From Fontisphaera persica (GTDB lineage: Bacteria > Verrucomicrobiota > Verrucomicrobiia > Limisphaerales > Fontisphaeraceae), in NCBI RefSeq assembly GCF_024832785.1, contig NZ_CP116615.1, positions 1,922,001 to 1,986,000 on the forward strand: a stretch of DNA of 64,000 bases, given 5' to 3'. A program made the position numbers and the translations under genes. The notes under the pieces were generated by a model. It worked only from the letters and a program-made list of their open reading frames with translations. It was not told where the DNA came from and searched no databases. Below are positions 42,983 to 52,155 of this stretch, piece after piece. The stretch's first letter is position 1; each line of letters begins with the position of its first letter.

Positions 42983-43432
42983 ATGGATGATTCATCTGAC
43001 AAATTAAAGATATTGTTCCTGTGCACCGGTAATTCCTGTCGCAGCCAGATGGCTGAAGGCTGGACCCGTCATCTGAAGGGCCATCTCATTGAACCCTATT
43101 CCGCCGGCATCGAAAAACATGGTATGAACCCCCATGCCTTGAAAGTCATGGCAGAGGCGGGCGTGGACATGTCCCGCCAATACTCCAAAACCCTCCATGA
43201 ACTGGGCGGAATTACCTTCGATTACGTCATCACGGTTTGCGGCCACGCCCACGAAAGCTGCCCGGTATTTCCCGGTAAAACCAGAGTGGTGCATGTGGGG
43301 TTTGAGGACCCCCCCGCCCTCACCCGCCATCTGCCGGATGGCGAGGAAAAGCTGGCCGTGTATCGGCGCGTACGCGATGAGATTCGGCGTTTTGTTGAAT
43401 CCCTGCCCGACCGCCTGCAACCAGGGCGTTAA
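42983..43432 (+). CDS. arsC: Thioredoxin-coupled arsenate reductase
   Basis: A 149-residue LMW-phosphatase-fold enzyme. The P-loop is CTGNSCRSQ (C14, C19, R20), and a redox pair C86 and C93 sits in VCGHAHESC with the same spacing as C82/C89 of plasmid pI258 ArsC. That pair marks it as a thioredoxin-linked arsenate reductase rather than a tyrosine phosphatase. ATG 42983 is preceded directly by GAGGGG. No arsR, acr3 or arsM gene is near, so it stands alone. The next gene follows 52 bases later. Confidence 0.9.
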   Translation: MDDSSDKLKILFLCTGNSCRSQMAEGWTRHLKGHLIEPYSAGIEKHGMNPHALKVMAEAGVDMSRQYSKTLHELGGITFDYVITVCGHAHESCPVFPGKTRVVHVGFEDPPALTRHLPDGEEKLAVYRRVRDEIRRFVESLPDRLQPGR

Positions 43433-43484
43433 TCCTGTGGAGTTTTCCAGTTGTCGGCATCGCGGGAGGCCGTTAGGTTTGCGT

Positions 43485-44501
43485 ATGATGATTGGGCGCA
43501 TGGTGCAACTTTGGATGCTGCTGGCCGCCGGGGCCGCAGTGGCGGCAGGGCCTTCCCTTCAAGAATTACGGGAAGTCCTCCGCAAGCACTTGGAGGGGGT
43601 TGATGAATCCATGATCGAAGAGGCGGCGGTGGAGGGCGTGCTGCGCCGCTTCAGCAATCAGGTCATGCTCGTCACACCCCCCGCCGCAAAACCGGCCAAT
43701 ACCTATGGGGTGGATACCAATGCTCCGCCAGCAGCCCAACCGCGGGTGTACGAGGACCAGTTTGGTTATTTGCGCATCCAGCGCCTCGAAGACAACACCG
43801 TGGAGGAAATCACCCGGCAGTTGACCGCCTTGTGCTCCTCGAATCAACTAAAAGGCCTGGTCCTGGATTTGCGTTTTGCCACGGGGCGCGATTTGGCCGC
43901 GGCCGGGCGCCTGGCCCAGTGGTTTGTGGGGCGAGGCCGCCCCTTGATGGCCTGGAAAGGTCAGAAAATTGTGGCCCCCCCCGAGGCTCCAAGTTTTCAA
44001 GGCCCCTTGGCGGTGCTGGTCAACGGCCAGACCAAAGGTGCCCCGGAGGTGCTCGCTGCCATCCTGCGTGAACAAGTCACAGCCGTGCTCATTGGCGGCC
44101 CCACCCGCGGCGACACCGCCGAATACCGAGAGGTCAATCTGTCCAATGGCCAAATCTTGCGGCTTGCCGTGGCCGCCGTGACCTTGGGCGAAAGTCAACC
44201 CCTGAAGCCCGGCGGTTTGCGTCCAGATATTCCGGTGGTGGTCAGCGAGCGCGAAGAACGGGCCTATCTGGATAACCCCTATCGCCCGGGCGAGGGCGGC
44301 GCGGAAACCGCCAGCCGGCCGCGGTTGAACGAGGCCGAGCTGGTGCGCATGAAACGCGAGGCCACCGAATCGGAAGGCGCGGTGCGCAGCCGTCTGCCGG
44401 CGCGGGTCGAGCCGCCCAACGTCGTGCGCGACCCGGCGCTGGCTCGCGGTCTGGACTTGCTCAAAGGTTTAAGTGTGCTCAAACTAGGCCGCGGCTCCTG
44501 A
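43485..44501 (+). CDS. Exported S41-fold protein lacking catalytic residues
   Basis: A 338-residue protein with a signal peptide (MVQLWMLLAAGAAVAAG). Residues about 85-255 follow the C-terminal-processing-peptidase (S41) fold: FGYLRIQRLEDNTVEEI, LKGLVLDLRFATG and LAVLVNGQTKGAPEVLAA. In active CtpA the last segment has Ser before Glu, but here P187 takes that place. The Lys-containing GKG segment is also missing (GGPTRGDTAEYREVNL), and no PDZ domain is present. It is probably a non-catalytic binding protein. The Glu/Arg/Pro-rich tail is not recognised. Start 43485 has AGG upstream; 43500 is possible. Confidence 0.75.
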   Translation: MMIGRMVQLWMLLAAGAAVAAGPSLQELREVLRKHLEGVDESMIEEAAVEGVLRRFSNQVMLVTPPAAKPANTYGVDTNAPPAAQPRVYEDQFGYLRIQRLEDNTVEEITRQLTALCSSNQLKGLVLDLRFATGRDLAAAGRLAQWFVGRGRPLMAWKGQKIVAPPEAPSFQGPLAVLVNGQTKGAPEVLAAILREQVTAVLIGGPTRGDTAEYREVNLSNGQILRLAVAAVTLGESQPLKPGGLRPDIPVVVSEREERAYLDNPYRPGEGGAETASRPRLNEAELVRMKREATESEGAVRSRLPARVEPPNVVRDPALARGLDLLKGLSVLKLGRGS

Positions 44502-44585
44502 GGCCGGAACGCCCGGGCGCCCCAAGGCGGGATTTTCCGTTGACGCCAACGCCTGTCTTGACCAAGTTGACCGCTGGTTGACGGC

Positions 44586-46745
44586 ATGAAGACCGTATTA
44601 TTTGTCTGCACCGGAAATATTTGCCGCAGTCCAATGGCTGAGGGATTGTTGCGCTATCTGACCCGCGAGCGGGGAGGTTACCGCGCAATGTCCTGCGGGC
44701 TGGGCACCCTGGAGGGCCAGCCCCCCAGCGCCCATGCTGTCCGGGCCATGGCGGACCTCGGCATTGATATTTCCCATCAGCGCAGCCAGCCCATCAGCGC
44801 CGCGCTGGTGGACCAGGCCGACGTTATTGTGGGCATGACCCGCAGTCATGTGGAGCAGGTCCTGCTGCTCTACCCCCAAGCGGCCGAAAAAACCTTTCTG
44901 TTGCGCGAATTTGACGACTCCTTGCCCAATCACCAAAAAGACATCGCCGACCCCATTGGCATGCCCTACGAAGTGTATGTCGAATGCCGCCGGCAAATCG
45001 AACAAGGAATCCGAGCCATGTTGAACTTTTTTGAATCCACTCAGAACCAGCGCGAAACCTCTTCCCAATTACGCGCCGCCCTCGGGGCGGACCATGGCGG
45101 TTTCGCCCTCAAAGAAGCCCTTAAACCCGTGCTGGAGGCCAAAGGGTTTGCCATCGAAGACCACGGCGCCAATTCCACTGAATCCTGCGATTACCCCGAC
45201 TACGCCCAGGCGGTGGCCGAAGACGTGGTGGCCGGCAAGGCAGCCTTTGGACTTTTAATCTGCACCACCGGCATCGGCATGAGCATGGCCGCCAACAAGG
45301 TCCCCGGGGCGCGCGCGGCGCTGGTCACCACGCCGGAACTGGCCCGGCTGGCCCGCACCCACAACGACGCCAATATCCTGTGTCTGGGCGCCAAAGTGAC
45401 CCCCCCGGAAACCGCCAAGGCAATTCTGGAAGCCTTTTTGGAGGCGGGTTTTGAAGGCGGACGCCATCAACGCCGCGTGCTCAAGATGGAAAAAGGCGTC
45501 AGCCTGCCCAGCCTCTGGCTCCGCCACACCGACCCGGCCATTGCCGATGCCATTGCCCGCGAGCGCCAGCGGCAGCAGGAAAATATTGAGCTAATCGCCA
45601 GCGAAAACTTTACCAGCCTGGCCGTCATGGAGGCCCAAGGCTCGGTGCTGACCAATAAATACGCCGAGGGTTACCCCGGCAAACGCTGGTATGGCGGCTG
45701 TGAAAATGTGGATGTGGCCGAGCAACTGGCCATTGACCGGGCCAAAGCCCTGTTTGGCGCCGAGCACGCCAACGTGCAGCCCCATTCCGGCAGCTCGGCC
45801 AACATGGCGGTCTATTTCGCCATGCTCAAACCTGGGGATAAAATGCTCACCATGGACTTGAGCCACGGCGGACATTTGACCCACGGCAACAAAGCCAATT
45901 TCTCCGGCAAGTTCTTTGAAATCATTCATTATGGTGTGCGCCGCGAGGACGAGCGCATTGATTACGATCAACTGGCCGACATGGCCCGCCAGCACCGCCC
46001 GCGCATGATCACCGTCGGCGCCAGCGCCTACCCGCGCATCATTGATTTCGCCAAAATGGGGGAAATCGCCCGGGAAGTGGGCGCGTTGCTGCTGGCCGAC
46101 ATTGCCCACATCGCCGGCCTGGTGGCCGCCGGGCTGCATCCCAGCCCGGTGGGGCACGCTGATTTCGTGACCACCACCACCCACAAAACCCTGCGCGGCC
46201 CGCGGGGCGGACTCATCCTCTGCAAAGCCCAGTACGCCAAGGAAATTGACTCCATCACCTTCCCCGGCATCCAGGGCGGGCCGTTGATGCACGTCATCGC
46301 CGCCAAAGCCGTGTGCTTCCAGGAAGCCATGCAGCCAGAATTCAAGACTTACCAGCAAAACATTCTCAAGAACGCGCAAGCCCTGGCCCAAGGCCTGGCC
46401 CGCAATAACTTCCGGCTGGTGAGTGGCGGAACCGACAACCATCTCATGCTGGTGGACGTTGGGGCCCGTGGCTTGACCGGCAAAGATTGCCAGATTGCGC
46501 TGGACGAAGCCGGCATCACGGTGAACAAAAATACCATTCCCTTTGAAACCCGCTCGCCCTTCCAGGCCAGCGGCATCCGGCTCGGCACGCCTGCTGTCAC
46601 CACCCGTGGCATGGGCGAGCAAGAAATGGCCGCCATTGCGGACATGATTGCCGAGGTGTTGTTCGACTTGAAGAATCCCGCCACCGCGCATCAAGTGCGG
46701 GAGCGCGTGCGGGAGCTGACCGCAAAATTCCCCTTGCCCTATTAG
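44586..46745 (+). CDS. Three-domain fusion: LMW phosphatase + ribose-5-phosphate isomerase B + serine hydroxymethyltransferase
   Basis: A single uninterrupted frame of 719 residues. Residues 1-152 are a LMW protein-tyrosine phosphatase (P-loop CTGNICRS: C8, R14; general-acid region D122-P123). Residues 162-300 are RpiB ([20 protein letters not shown]226 in [26 protein letters not shown]). Residues 301-719 are a complete serine hydroxymethyltransferase (GlyA), with [14 protein letters not shown] placing the PLP lysine at K534, [17 protein letters not shown] and [10 protein letters not shown]. RpiB interconverts ribose and ribulose 5-phosphate; GlyA makes glycine and methylene-THF from serine. 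M301 could start GlyA separately, but no Shine-Dalgarno is there. All key residues look intact. Confidence 0.88.
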   Translation: MKTVLFVCTGNICRSPMAEGLLRYLTRERGGYRAMSCGLGTLEGQPPSAHAVRAMADLGIDISHQRSQPISAALVDQADVIVGMTRSHVEQVLLLYPQAAEKTFLLREFDDSLPNHQKDIADPIGMPYEVYVECRRQIEQGIRAMLNFFESTQNQRETSSQLRAALGADHGGFALKEALKPVLEAKGFAIEDHGANSTESCDYPDYAQAVAEDVVAGKAAFGLLICTTGIGMSMAANKVPGARAALVTTPELARLARTHNDANILCLGAKVTPPETAKAILEAFLEAGFEGGRHQRRVLKMEKGVSLPSLWLRHTDPAIADAIARERQRQQENIELIASENFTSLAVMEAQGSVLTNKYAEGYPGKRWYGGCENVDVAEQLAIDRAKALFGAEHANVQPHSGSSANMAVYFAMLKPGDKMLTMDLSHGGHLTHGNKANFSGKFFEIIHYGVRREDERIDYDQLADMARQHRPRMITVGASAYPRIIDFAKMGEIAREVGALLLADIAHIAGLVAAGLHPSPVGHADFVTTTTHKTLRGPRGGLILCKAQYAKEIDSITFPGIQGGPLMHVIAAKAVCFQEAMQPEFKTYQQNILKNAQALAQGLARNNFRLVSGGTDNHLMLVDVGARGLTGKDCQIALDEAGITVNKNTIPFETRSPFQASGIRLGTPAVTTRGMGEQEMAAIADMIAEVLFDLKNPATAHQVRERVRELTAKFPLPY

Positions 46746-46910
46746 CATTTGCTGTTAAGTTACCTAGGTCACCAGCCCGCACCGGGTTGGGAGCTGTTTT
46801 AACCCGCGTTAGGACGATGCATTCCAACGATGGCGCGCCGGTTCGCCGGCAGTTGCCGCCGTTTTGACCTGCCGCGTTAGATTTTTAACAACATTTACTA
46901 ACGAGAGATT

Positions 46911-48431
46911 ATGCCAAGAACCGCCAAAACGAAGACGGCCAAAAAGAAGGCCGCCCGCAATTTAACCGAAGAGGCCGCCGCCGCGCAGGATGCGCCCGCC
47001 GCCGCGGCCGCTGCCGAAGCCACGGCGGCCAAACCGCCTGCCCCGCCCGCAGCCGAAGCCGAAAAGGAAGGGCCGGTGCGCGAAGCCTCGGACCTGCGGC
47101 CGCCCCAACATGCCATCGAAACCACCGAAGGCATGAATGAGGCGCCAGCCCCGCCTGCCGACCGTACCGCCCCCGGCTCCATCAACATCGCCAAGCTGCA
47201 GGCCATGAGCATGCCGGAGCTGACGAAAATGGCCAAAGAATGGGGTGTCGAAAACTTCGGCACCATGCGCAAGCACGAGATTATTTTCCAGCTCCTCCAA
47301 AAGAATGCCGAGCGCAGCGGCGTGATGTTCTCCGAGGGCGTGCTCGAGGTGTTGCCGGAGGGTTTCGGCTTCCTGCGCTCGCAAAGCTTCAACTACCTCC
47401 CCTGCCCCGAGGACATCTACGTCTCCCCCTCGCAAATCCGCCGCTTTGACCTCCAGACCGGCAACGTGGTGGCAGGACAAATCCGCCCGCCCAAGGAAAA
47501 GGAAAAATTCTTCGCTCTCCTCAAGGTGGAGGCCGTGGATGGCGAAGACCCCGAAAAGGCGAAGGACAAAACGCATTTCGACAACCTCACCCCGCTGTTT
47601 CCCAACAAACGCTTCATTCTGGAAACTGAGCCGGATGAGCTGTCCACCCGCGTGCTGGACCTCATCTGCCCCATTGGCAAGGGCACCCGCGGCCTCATCG
47701 TGGCCCCGCCCCGCACGGGCAAAACCGTGCTCATGCAAAAACTGGCCAATGCCATCCTCCGCAACAACCCGGAGGTTTATCTCATCATCCTCCTTATTGA
47801 CGAGCGCCCGGAGGAAGTGACCGACATGGAGCGCACCTGCAAAGGCGCCGAGGTGATTAGTTCCACCTTCGACGAGCCGCCCGAACGCCACGTGGCCGTG
47901 GCCGAAATGGTCATTGAAAAGGCCCGCCGCATGGTGGAACACAAGCGCGATGTCGTCATTCTGCTCGATTCCATCACCCGCCTGGCCCGCGCCTACAACA
48001 CCGTGCAGCCGCACTCGGGCAAGATTCTCTCCGGCGGTGTGGATGCCAACGCCCTGCACAAACCCAAGCGCTTCTTCGGCGCGGCGCGCAACATCGAAGA
48101 AGGCGGCTCGCTCACCATCATGGCCACGGCGTTGATTGACACCGGCTCCCGCATGGATGAAGTCATCTTTGAGGAGTTCAAAGGCACCGGCAACATGGAA
48201 GTGCATCTGGACCGCCATCTGGTGGACCGCCGCATCTTCCCCAGCATCAACATCGAGCTCTCCGGCACCCGGAAGGAGGAGCTGCTCTATCACCCGGATG
48301 AATACCAGAAAATTGTCCTTCTCCGCCGCGCGCTGACGGGCGTGCCGCCGGTGGAAGCGATGGAGCTGCTGCTCAACAAGCTCAAGAAGACCCCCAACAA
48401 CATCATGTTCCTCCTGAGCCTGTCGGTTTAA
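46911..48431 (+). CDS. rho: Transcription termination factor Rho
   Basis: A 506-residue Rho helicase. The first 90 residues are a low-complexity Lys/Ala/Pro/Glu-rich extension, followed by a Rho_N domain ([20 protein letters not shown]) and the RNA-binding cold-shock-like domain ([20 protein letters not shown]). The ATPase core follows with Walker [31 protein letters not shown] and [11 protein letters not shown], and the Q/R-loop region. It ends [16 protein letters not shown] upstream of ATG 46911 is the ribosome-binding site. A 165-base leader precedes it. A perfect intrinsic terminator follows. Confidence 0.96.
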   Translation: MPRTAKTKTAKKKAARNLTEEAAAAQDAPAAAAAAEATAAKPPAPPAAEAEKEGPVREASDLRPPQHAIETTEGMNEAPAPPADRTAPGSINIAKLQAMSMPELTKMAKEWGVENFGTMRKHEIIFQLLQKNAERSGVMFSEGVLEVLPEGFGFLRSQSFNYLPCPEDIYVSPSQIRRFDLQTGNVVAGQIRPPKEKEKFFALLKVEAVDGEDPEKAKDKTHFDNLTPLFPNKRFILETEPDELSTRVLDLICPIGKGTRGLIVAPPRTGKTVLMQKLANAILRNNPEVYLIILLIDERPEEVTDMERTCKGAEVISSTFDEPPERHVAVAEMVIEKARRMVEHKRDVVILLDSITRLARAYNTVQPHSGKILSGGVDANALHKPKRFFGAARNIEEGGSLTIMATALIDTGSRMDEVIFEEFKGTGNMEVHLDRHLVDRRIFPSINIELSGTRKEELLYHPDEYQKIVLLRRALTGVPPVEAMELLLNKLKKTPNNIMFLLSLSV

Positions 48432-48464
48432 TCCGGACATTTCACCTTCGCCAAAGGAAAACAC

Positions 48465-48500
48465 AAATACCCCGCTCCACCAGGAACGGGGTATTTTTTT
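48465..48500 (+). terminator. Intrinsic terminator of rho
   Basis: Left arm AAATACCCCG (48465-48474) pairs perfectly with CGGGGTATTT (48487-48496) around a 12-base loop; the right arm runs into seven T's (48494-48500). It lies 34 bases after the rho stop. Confidence 0.92.
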
Positions 48501-48534
48501 GCCCGGGAAAAGAGAGAAACCGCCACCGGCCTTT

Positions 48535-49029
48535 TTACAATTGCAGGCGCGGGTCCTTGTCCAGCATCTCGCTCAAGTTGGTCCAGGAAGTTTCGTTCAT
48601 CGTATTGAAAGCGTGCAGATACACAATCACCGCCTCCCGCGGATGCTTTTCCAGCAGGAAATCCACCGCCGCCTTCAATTTTTCGTCCTCCACCTTTTCC
48701 GGCAGGTCATCCACCACGCCCTCCTTGTGGGGAATGCCCAGGTGATCCAGAAAATCCGCCAGCATGGCGGTTTGCTTTTTCAGCAGCCAGGTCCGAATTA
48801 AATTGCTTGCCGCCGGTTCCATGTGGGGCTTGGTCAACATTTCCAGCATCAGCTTGTGCCGTTGCACCCGCGGTTGCCGCTCCAAAAACACGGGCCGCAC
48901 CCGCCGGGCTTCCGCAACCGCAGCCATGGTGGCGCGATACACCGGTTTGTCCGCCGCGTAGGCATGCTCAATAATGTCATTGGCCACTTCCGGCGGAATG
49001 AACGCTAACAACTCGTTGGACGTCATCAT
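48535..49029 (-). CDS. Conserved-looking protein of unknown function
   Basis: A 164-residue, mostly alpha-helical cytosolic protein with no signal peptide, cysteine motif or membrane helix. It has a charged LERQPRVQRHKLMLEMLTKP middle and a C-terminal region (PEKVEDEKLKAAVDFLLEKH, VYLHAFN) of paired helices. Two Met codons begin it (MMTSNELLAF). It is divergent from the UvrA-family gene and convergent with rho. I do not recognise the family. Confidence 0.7.
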   Translation of the reverse strand: MMTSNELLAFIPPEVANDIIEHAYAADKPVYRATMAAVAEARRVRPVFLERQPRVQRHKLMLEMLTKPHMEPAASNLIRTWLLKKQTAMLADFLDHLGIPHKEGVVDDLPEKVEDEKLKAAVDFLLEKHPREAVIVYLHAFNTMNETSWTNLSEMLDKDPRLQL

Positions 49030-49145
49030 AAACGTTTAACGTGCCGCGCAGTCTAAACGGGAAAACCACCGGCTGGCAAGTATGGCGTGCGCTCCAGGCT
49101 GGCCGCGCGTTTGACAAGGCCCGCCCGGGCCGTACATTCACCGGC

Positions 49146-52100
49146 ATGGCGAGCAAGTCCGGGCCGTCCTGCATCCGCCTCCGCGGCGTGCGGCACAACA
49201 ATCTCAAAAATTTCGATCTCGACCTGCCCCTCGGCCGGTTGGTGGTCATCACCGGCCTCAGTGGCTCCGGGAAAAGCTCCCTGGCGTTTGACACCTTGTT
49301 TGCGGAAGGCCAGCGCCGGTACATCGAAACTTTTTCCCCCTACGCCCGGCAGTTCTTTGACCGCATGGACAAGCCCGCGGTGGACAGCATCGAGGGCATT
49401 CCCCCCGCCATTGCCATTGAGCAACGCAACACCGTTCGCTCCACCCGCTCCACCGTCGGCACGATGACCGAGCTGTGTGAACTCCTGAAACAGCTCTGGC
49501 CTCACCTGGCCCAGCTCCATTGCTCCGGCTGCGGCCAGCCCGTCCGCCGTGAGCCCCCCGAAATCGTTTGGGAAATCATCTCCGCCCATTGGCCGGACCA
49601 GGAGGTGCTGGTGACTTTTGATTTGCCGCTCACGGCCAAACTCAGCCTGAAAGAATGTCTGCATCTCATCCAGCGTCAGGGTTACCGCCGCCTGCTCATT
49701 GAAGGACAGATTGTTGAAATTGACCAGGCTTCCCCCGGCTGGCAATCCTCCCACCCCGCCTCCGTCACCGTCATTCAGGACCGCCTGCGCCTCTCCCCCG
49801 CGCACCGTTCCCGCGCGGTGGAGGCCTGCGAGCAGGCCTATCATTTCGGCCACGGGCGTTTGCGCGTCTGGCCCCTGCGCGAGGGCCGGCCGGCGCCCGG
49901 CGAAGCGCGTTCATTCAGCCTGCATTGGCACTGCGCGCCATGCAACCTGGCTTATCCCCCGCCCGTGCCTTCGCTCTTCTCCTTCAATCATCCTGCGGGC
50001 GCCTGCCCGGCCTGCAAGGGCTTTGGGCGCATCATCACCGTGGATTACCGACGCGCCCTTCCCGACCCCTCCAAAACGCTCAAGGAAGGGGCCATCAAGC
50101 CATGGCAAAGCGGCATGAGCCGCGAATGTCAGGACGATTTGATGACCTTCTGCAAAAAGCGCGGCGTGCCCGTCAACGTGCCTTTCCGGGATTTGCCGCC
50201 CGACATTCAAAAATGGGTGATTGAAGGTGACCCCGATTATGGCAAGGATGCCGCCCACCAATGGCCCCATTGCTGGTACGGGCTGCGCGGTTATTTCCGC
50301 TGGCTGGAATCGAAAACCTATAAAATGCATGTGCGCGTGCTGCTGTCACGGTACCGGACCTACACCCTTTGCCCTTCCTGCAACGGCACGCGCTTGAAAC
50401 CAGAAGCCTTGAATTACCGGCTGCCGCCCCCCTGCCCTCCGCTGACCCTCCCGGCATTTCACCGGCTGACTCTGCAGGAAGCCCTGCAAGTGGCCATGCA
50501 ACTGCGGCAGGCTCATTCCTGGGAAAGCCATCATCCGCTGGCGGTGGTATTGGATGAGGTTTGCGCACGGCTCGGCTACCTGGTGGAAGTGGGGCTGGGT
50601 TACCTGACCCTGGACCGTCCCACGCGCACCCTCTCCGGCGGCGAAACCGAGCGCGTCAACCTTGCCACCTGCCTGGGCACCCGCCTGGTGAACACCTTGT
50701 TTGTTTTGGATGAACCCAGTGTCGGGTTGCACCCGCGGGACACTCACCGTCTCGTCAAATTACTCCAACGCCTGCGCGATGCCGGCAACACCGTCGTGGT
50801 GGTCGAGCATGAACCTTTGATCATCCAGGCGGCCGATCAGGTGGTGGATTTAGGCCCGGGCCACGGCGCAGAAGGCGGCCATCTGGTGTTTCAAGGTAGT
50901 CTATCAGAGCTCCAGCAATGCCCGCCCTCACTCACCGGCGCTTATCTAAGCGGCCGGCGGCAAATCCCCCTGCCCGTGCGGCGGATGGTAAAGGATGAGG
51001 ACCCGCGCCTGGTCATCCGCCATGCCAACGCCCACAACCTCAAGGATTTGACGGTCGAGATTCCACTGGGGCGGTTCGTCGCCCTCACGGGCGTCAGCGG
51101 CTCCGGCAAGACCACACTGTTGCGTGATGTCCTGCTGCCGTTGCTCGCGGCCCGTTTCACCGGGTTGACGGTCGAAACCTCCAAAGACACCGAAACGGCA
51201 GAAGACGAGCCAGGAGACTGGGAAAACGAGCCGGAGCCAGCCTCCGCAGCTACTTTGGAAGGCGCAGAAGCACTCGGGCATGTGGTTTGGGTGGATCAAT
51301 CCCCCATCGGCCGCACGCCCCGCTCCAACCCGGCCTTGTACACAGGCGCCTTCGAGGCTTTGCGCGAATTTTTTGCGCAATTGCCCATGGCCGCTTCTGC
51401 CGGGCTTAAGGCCAGCGACTTCAGCTTCAACTCCGCCCGCGGCCAGTGCGCGTACTGCCGGGGCGCCGGCTTTGAAAAAGTGGAAATGCAATTCCTGAGT
51501 GATGTGTTCATTCGCTGCCCGGCCTGTCAGGGCCGCAGGTACCGCTCGGAAGTGTTGAATATCACCTTTTCCGACCCCCAATCGCCCGCGCGCTCTTATA
51601 GCATTGCGGATGTGCTCGAAGCTTCGGTCGAAGAAGTTCAGGCGCTGATGGAGCGTTTCCCTGATTCGGCGCCTGCCCGCCGGGCCGCGGCAGCCCTGCA
51701 GGTTTTGCAGGACGTAGGGCTGGGCTATTTACGGCTGGGCCAGCCCATCAACACCCTTTCCGGCGGCGAGTGCCAGCGGCTTAAGCTGGCCCGCCATCTC
51801 GCCGAATTTTCCATGGCAACCCACCCCGCCTCCAGCCAGCCCACCCTGTTCCTTTTCGATGAGCCAACCACCGGCCTGCATTGGGAGGACGTGCGCGTGC
51901 TGCTGGAGGTCTTCAAAAAGTTGGTGGACCAGGGCCATTCGCTGCTGGTCATCGAGCACAACCTCGAAGTCATCAAAGCCGCCGATTGGTTGATTGACTT
52001 GGGCCCCGAGGCCGGCGCCGAGGGTGGCCGAATCGTCATTTGCGGGCCGCCGGAAATCGTGGCGGGTTGCGAGGCGAGTCATACCGGCGCGGCCCTCCGA

Positions 52101-52154
52101 GCCGATACCCAGTTTGCCCAGCATTGGCGGACGGCATCCAGCCCGGTTGCCTGA
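49146..52154 (+). CDS. uvrA: UvrA-family DNA-damage-recognition ATPase (divergent)
   Basis: A 1,002-residue UvrA-type ABC ATPase (canonical UvrA is about 940). First half: Walker A GLSGSGKSSLAFD, CSGCGQPV, a zinc-finger module CAPCNLAYPPPVPSLFSFNH, LSGGETERVNLAT and VLDEPSVGLHPRD. Second half: Walker A GVSGSGKTTLLRDVL, WVDQSPIGRTPRSNPALYTG, a second zinc module CAYCRGAGFEKVEMQFLSD, LSGGECQRLKLARHLAE and DEPTTGLHWEDV. Between the second Walker A and the VDQSPIG motif is an acidic Glu/Asp/Thr-rich insert of about 35 residues. UvrA initiates nucleotide excision repair; the differences may mark a paralogue. ATG 49146 is chosen over an upstream extension to 49041. Confidence 0.85.
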   Translation: MASKSGPSCIRLRGVRHNNLKNFDLDLPLGRLVVITGLSGSGKSSLAFDTLFAEGQRRYIETFSPYARQFFDRMDKPAVDSIEGIPPAIAIEQRNTVRSTRSTVGTMTELCELLKQLWPHLAQLHCSGCGQPVRREPPEIVWEIISAHWPDQEVLVTFDLPLTAKLSLKECLHLIQRQGYRRLLIEGQIVEIDQASPGWQSSHPASVTVIQDRLRLSPAHRSRAVEACEQAYHFGHGRLRVWPLREGRPAPGEARSFSLHWHCAPCNLAYPPPVPSLFSFNHPAGACPACKGFGRIITVDYRRALPDPSKTLKEGAIKPWQSGMSRECQDDLMTFCKKRGVPVNVPFRDLPPDIQKWVIEGDPDYGKDAAHQWPHCWYGLRGYFRWLESKTYKMHVRVLLSRYRTYTLCPSCNGTRLKPEALNYRLPPPCPPLTLPAFHRLTLQEALQVAMQLRQAHSWESHHPLAVVLDEVCARLGYLVEVGLGYLTLDRPTRTLSGGETERVNLATCLGTRLVNTLFVLDEPSVGLHPRDTHRLVKLLQRLRDAGNTVVVVEHEPLIIQAADQVVDLGPGHGAEGGHLVFQGSLSELQQCPPSLTGAYLSGRRQIPLPVRRMVKDEDPRLVIRHANAHNLKDLTVEIPLGRFVALTGVSGSGKTTLLRDVLLPLLAARFTGLTVETSKDTETAEDEPGDWENEPEPASAATLEGAEALGHVVWVDQSPIGRTPRSNPALYTGAFEALREFFAQLPMAASAGLKASDFSFNSARGQCAYCRGAGFEKVEMQFLSDVFIRCPACQGRRYRSEVLNITFSDPQSPARSYSIADVLEASVEEVQALMERFPDSAPARRAAAALQVLQDVGLGYLRLGQPINTLSGGECQRLKLARHLAEFSMATHPASSQPTLFLFDEPTTGLHWEDVRVLLEVFKKLVDQGHSLLVIEHNLEVIKAADWLIDLGPEAGAEGGRIVICGPPEIVAGCEASHTGAALRADTQFAQHWRTASSPVA

Positions 52155-52155
52155 G

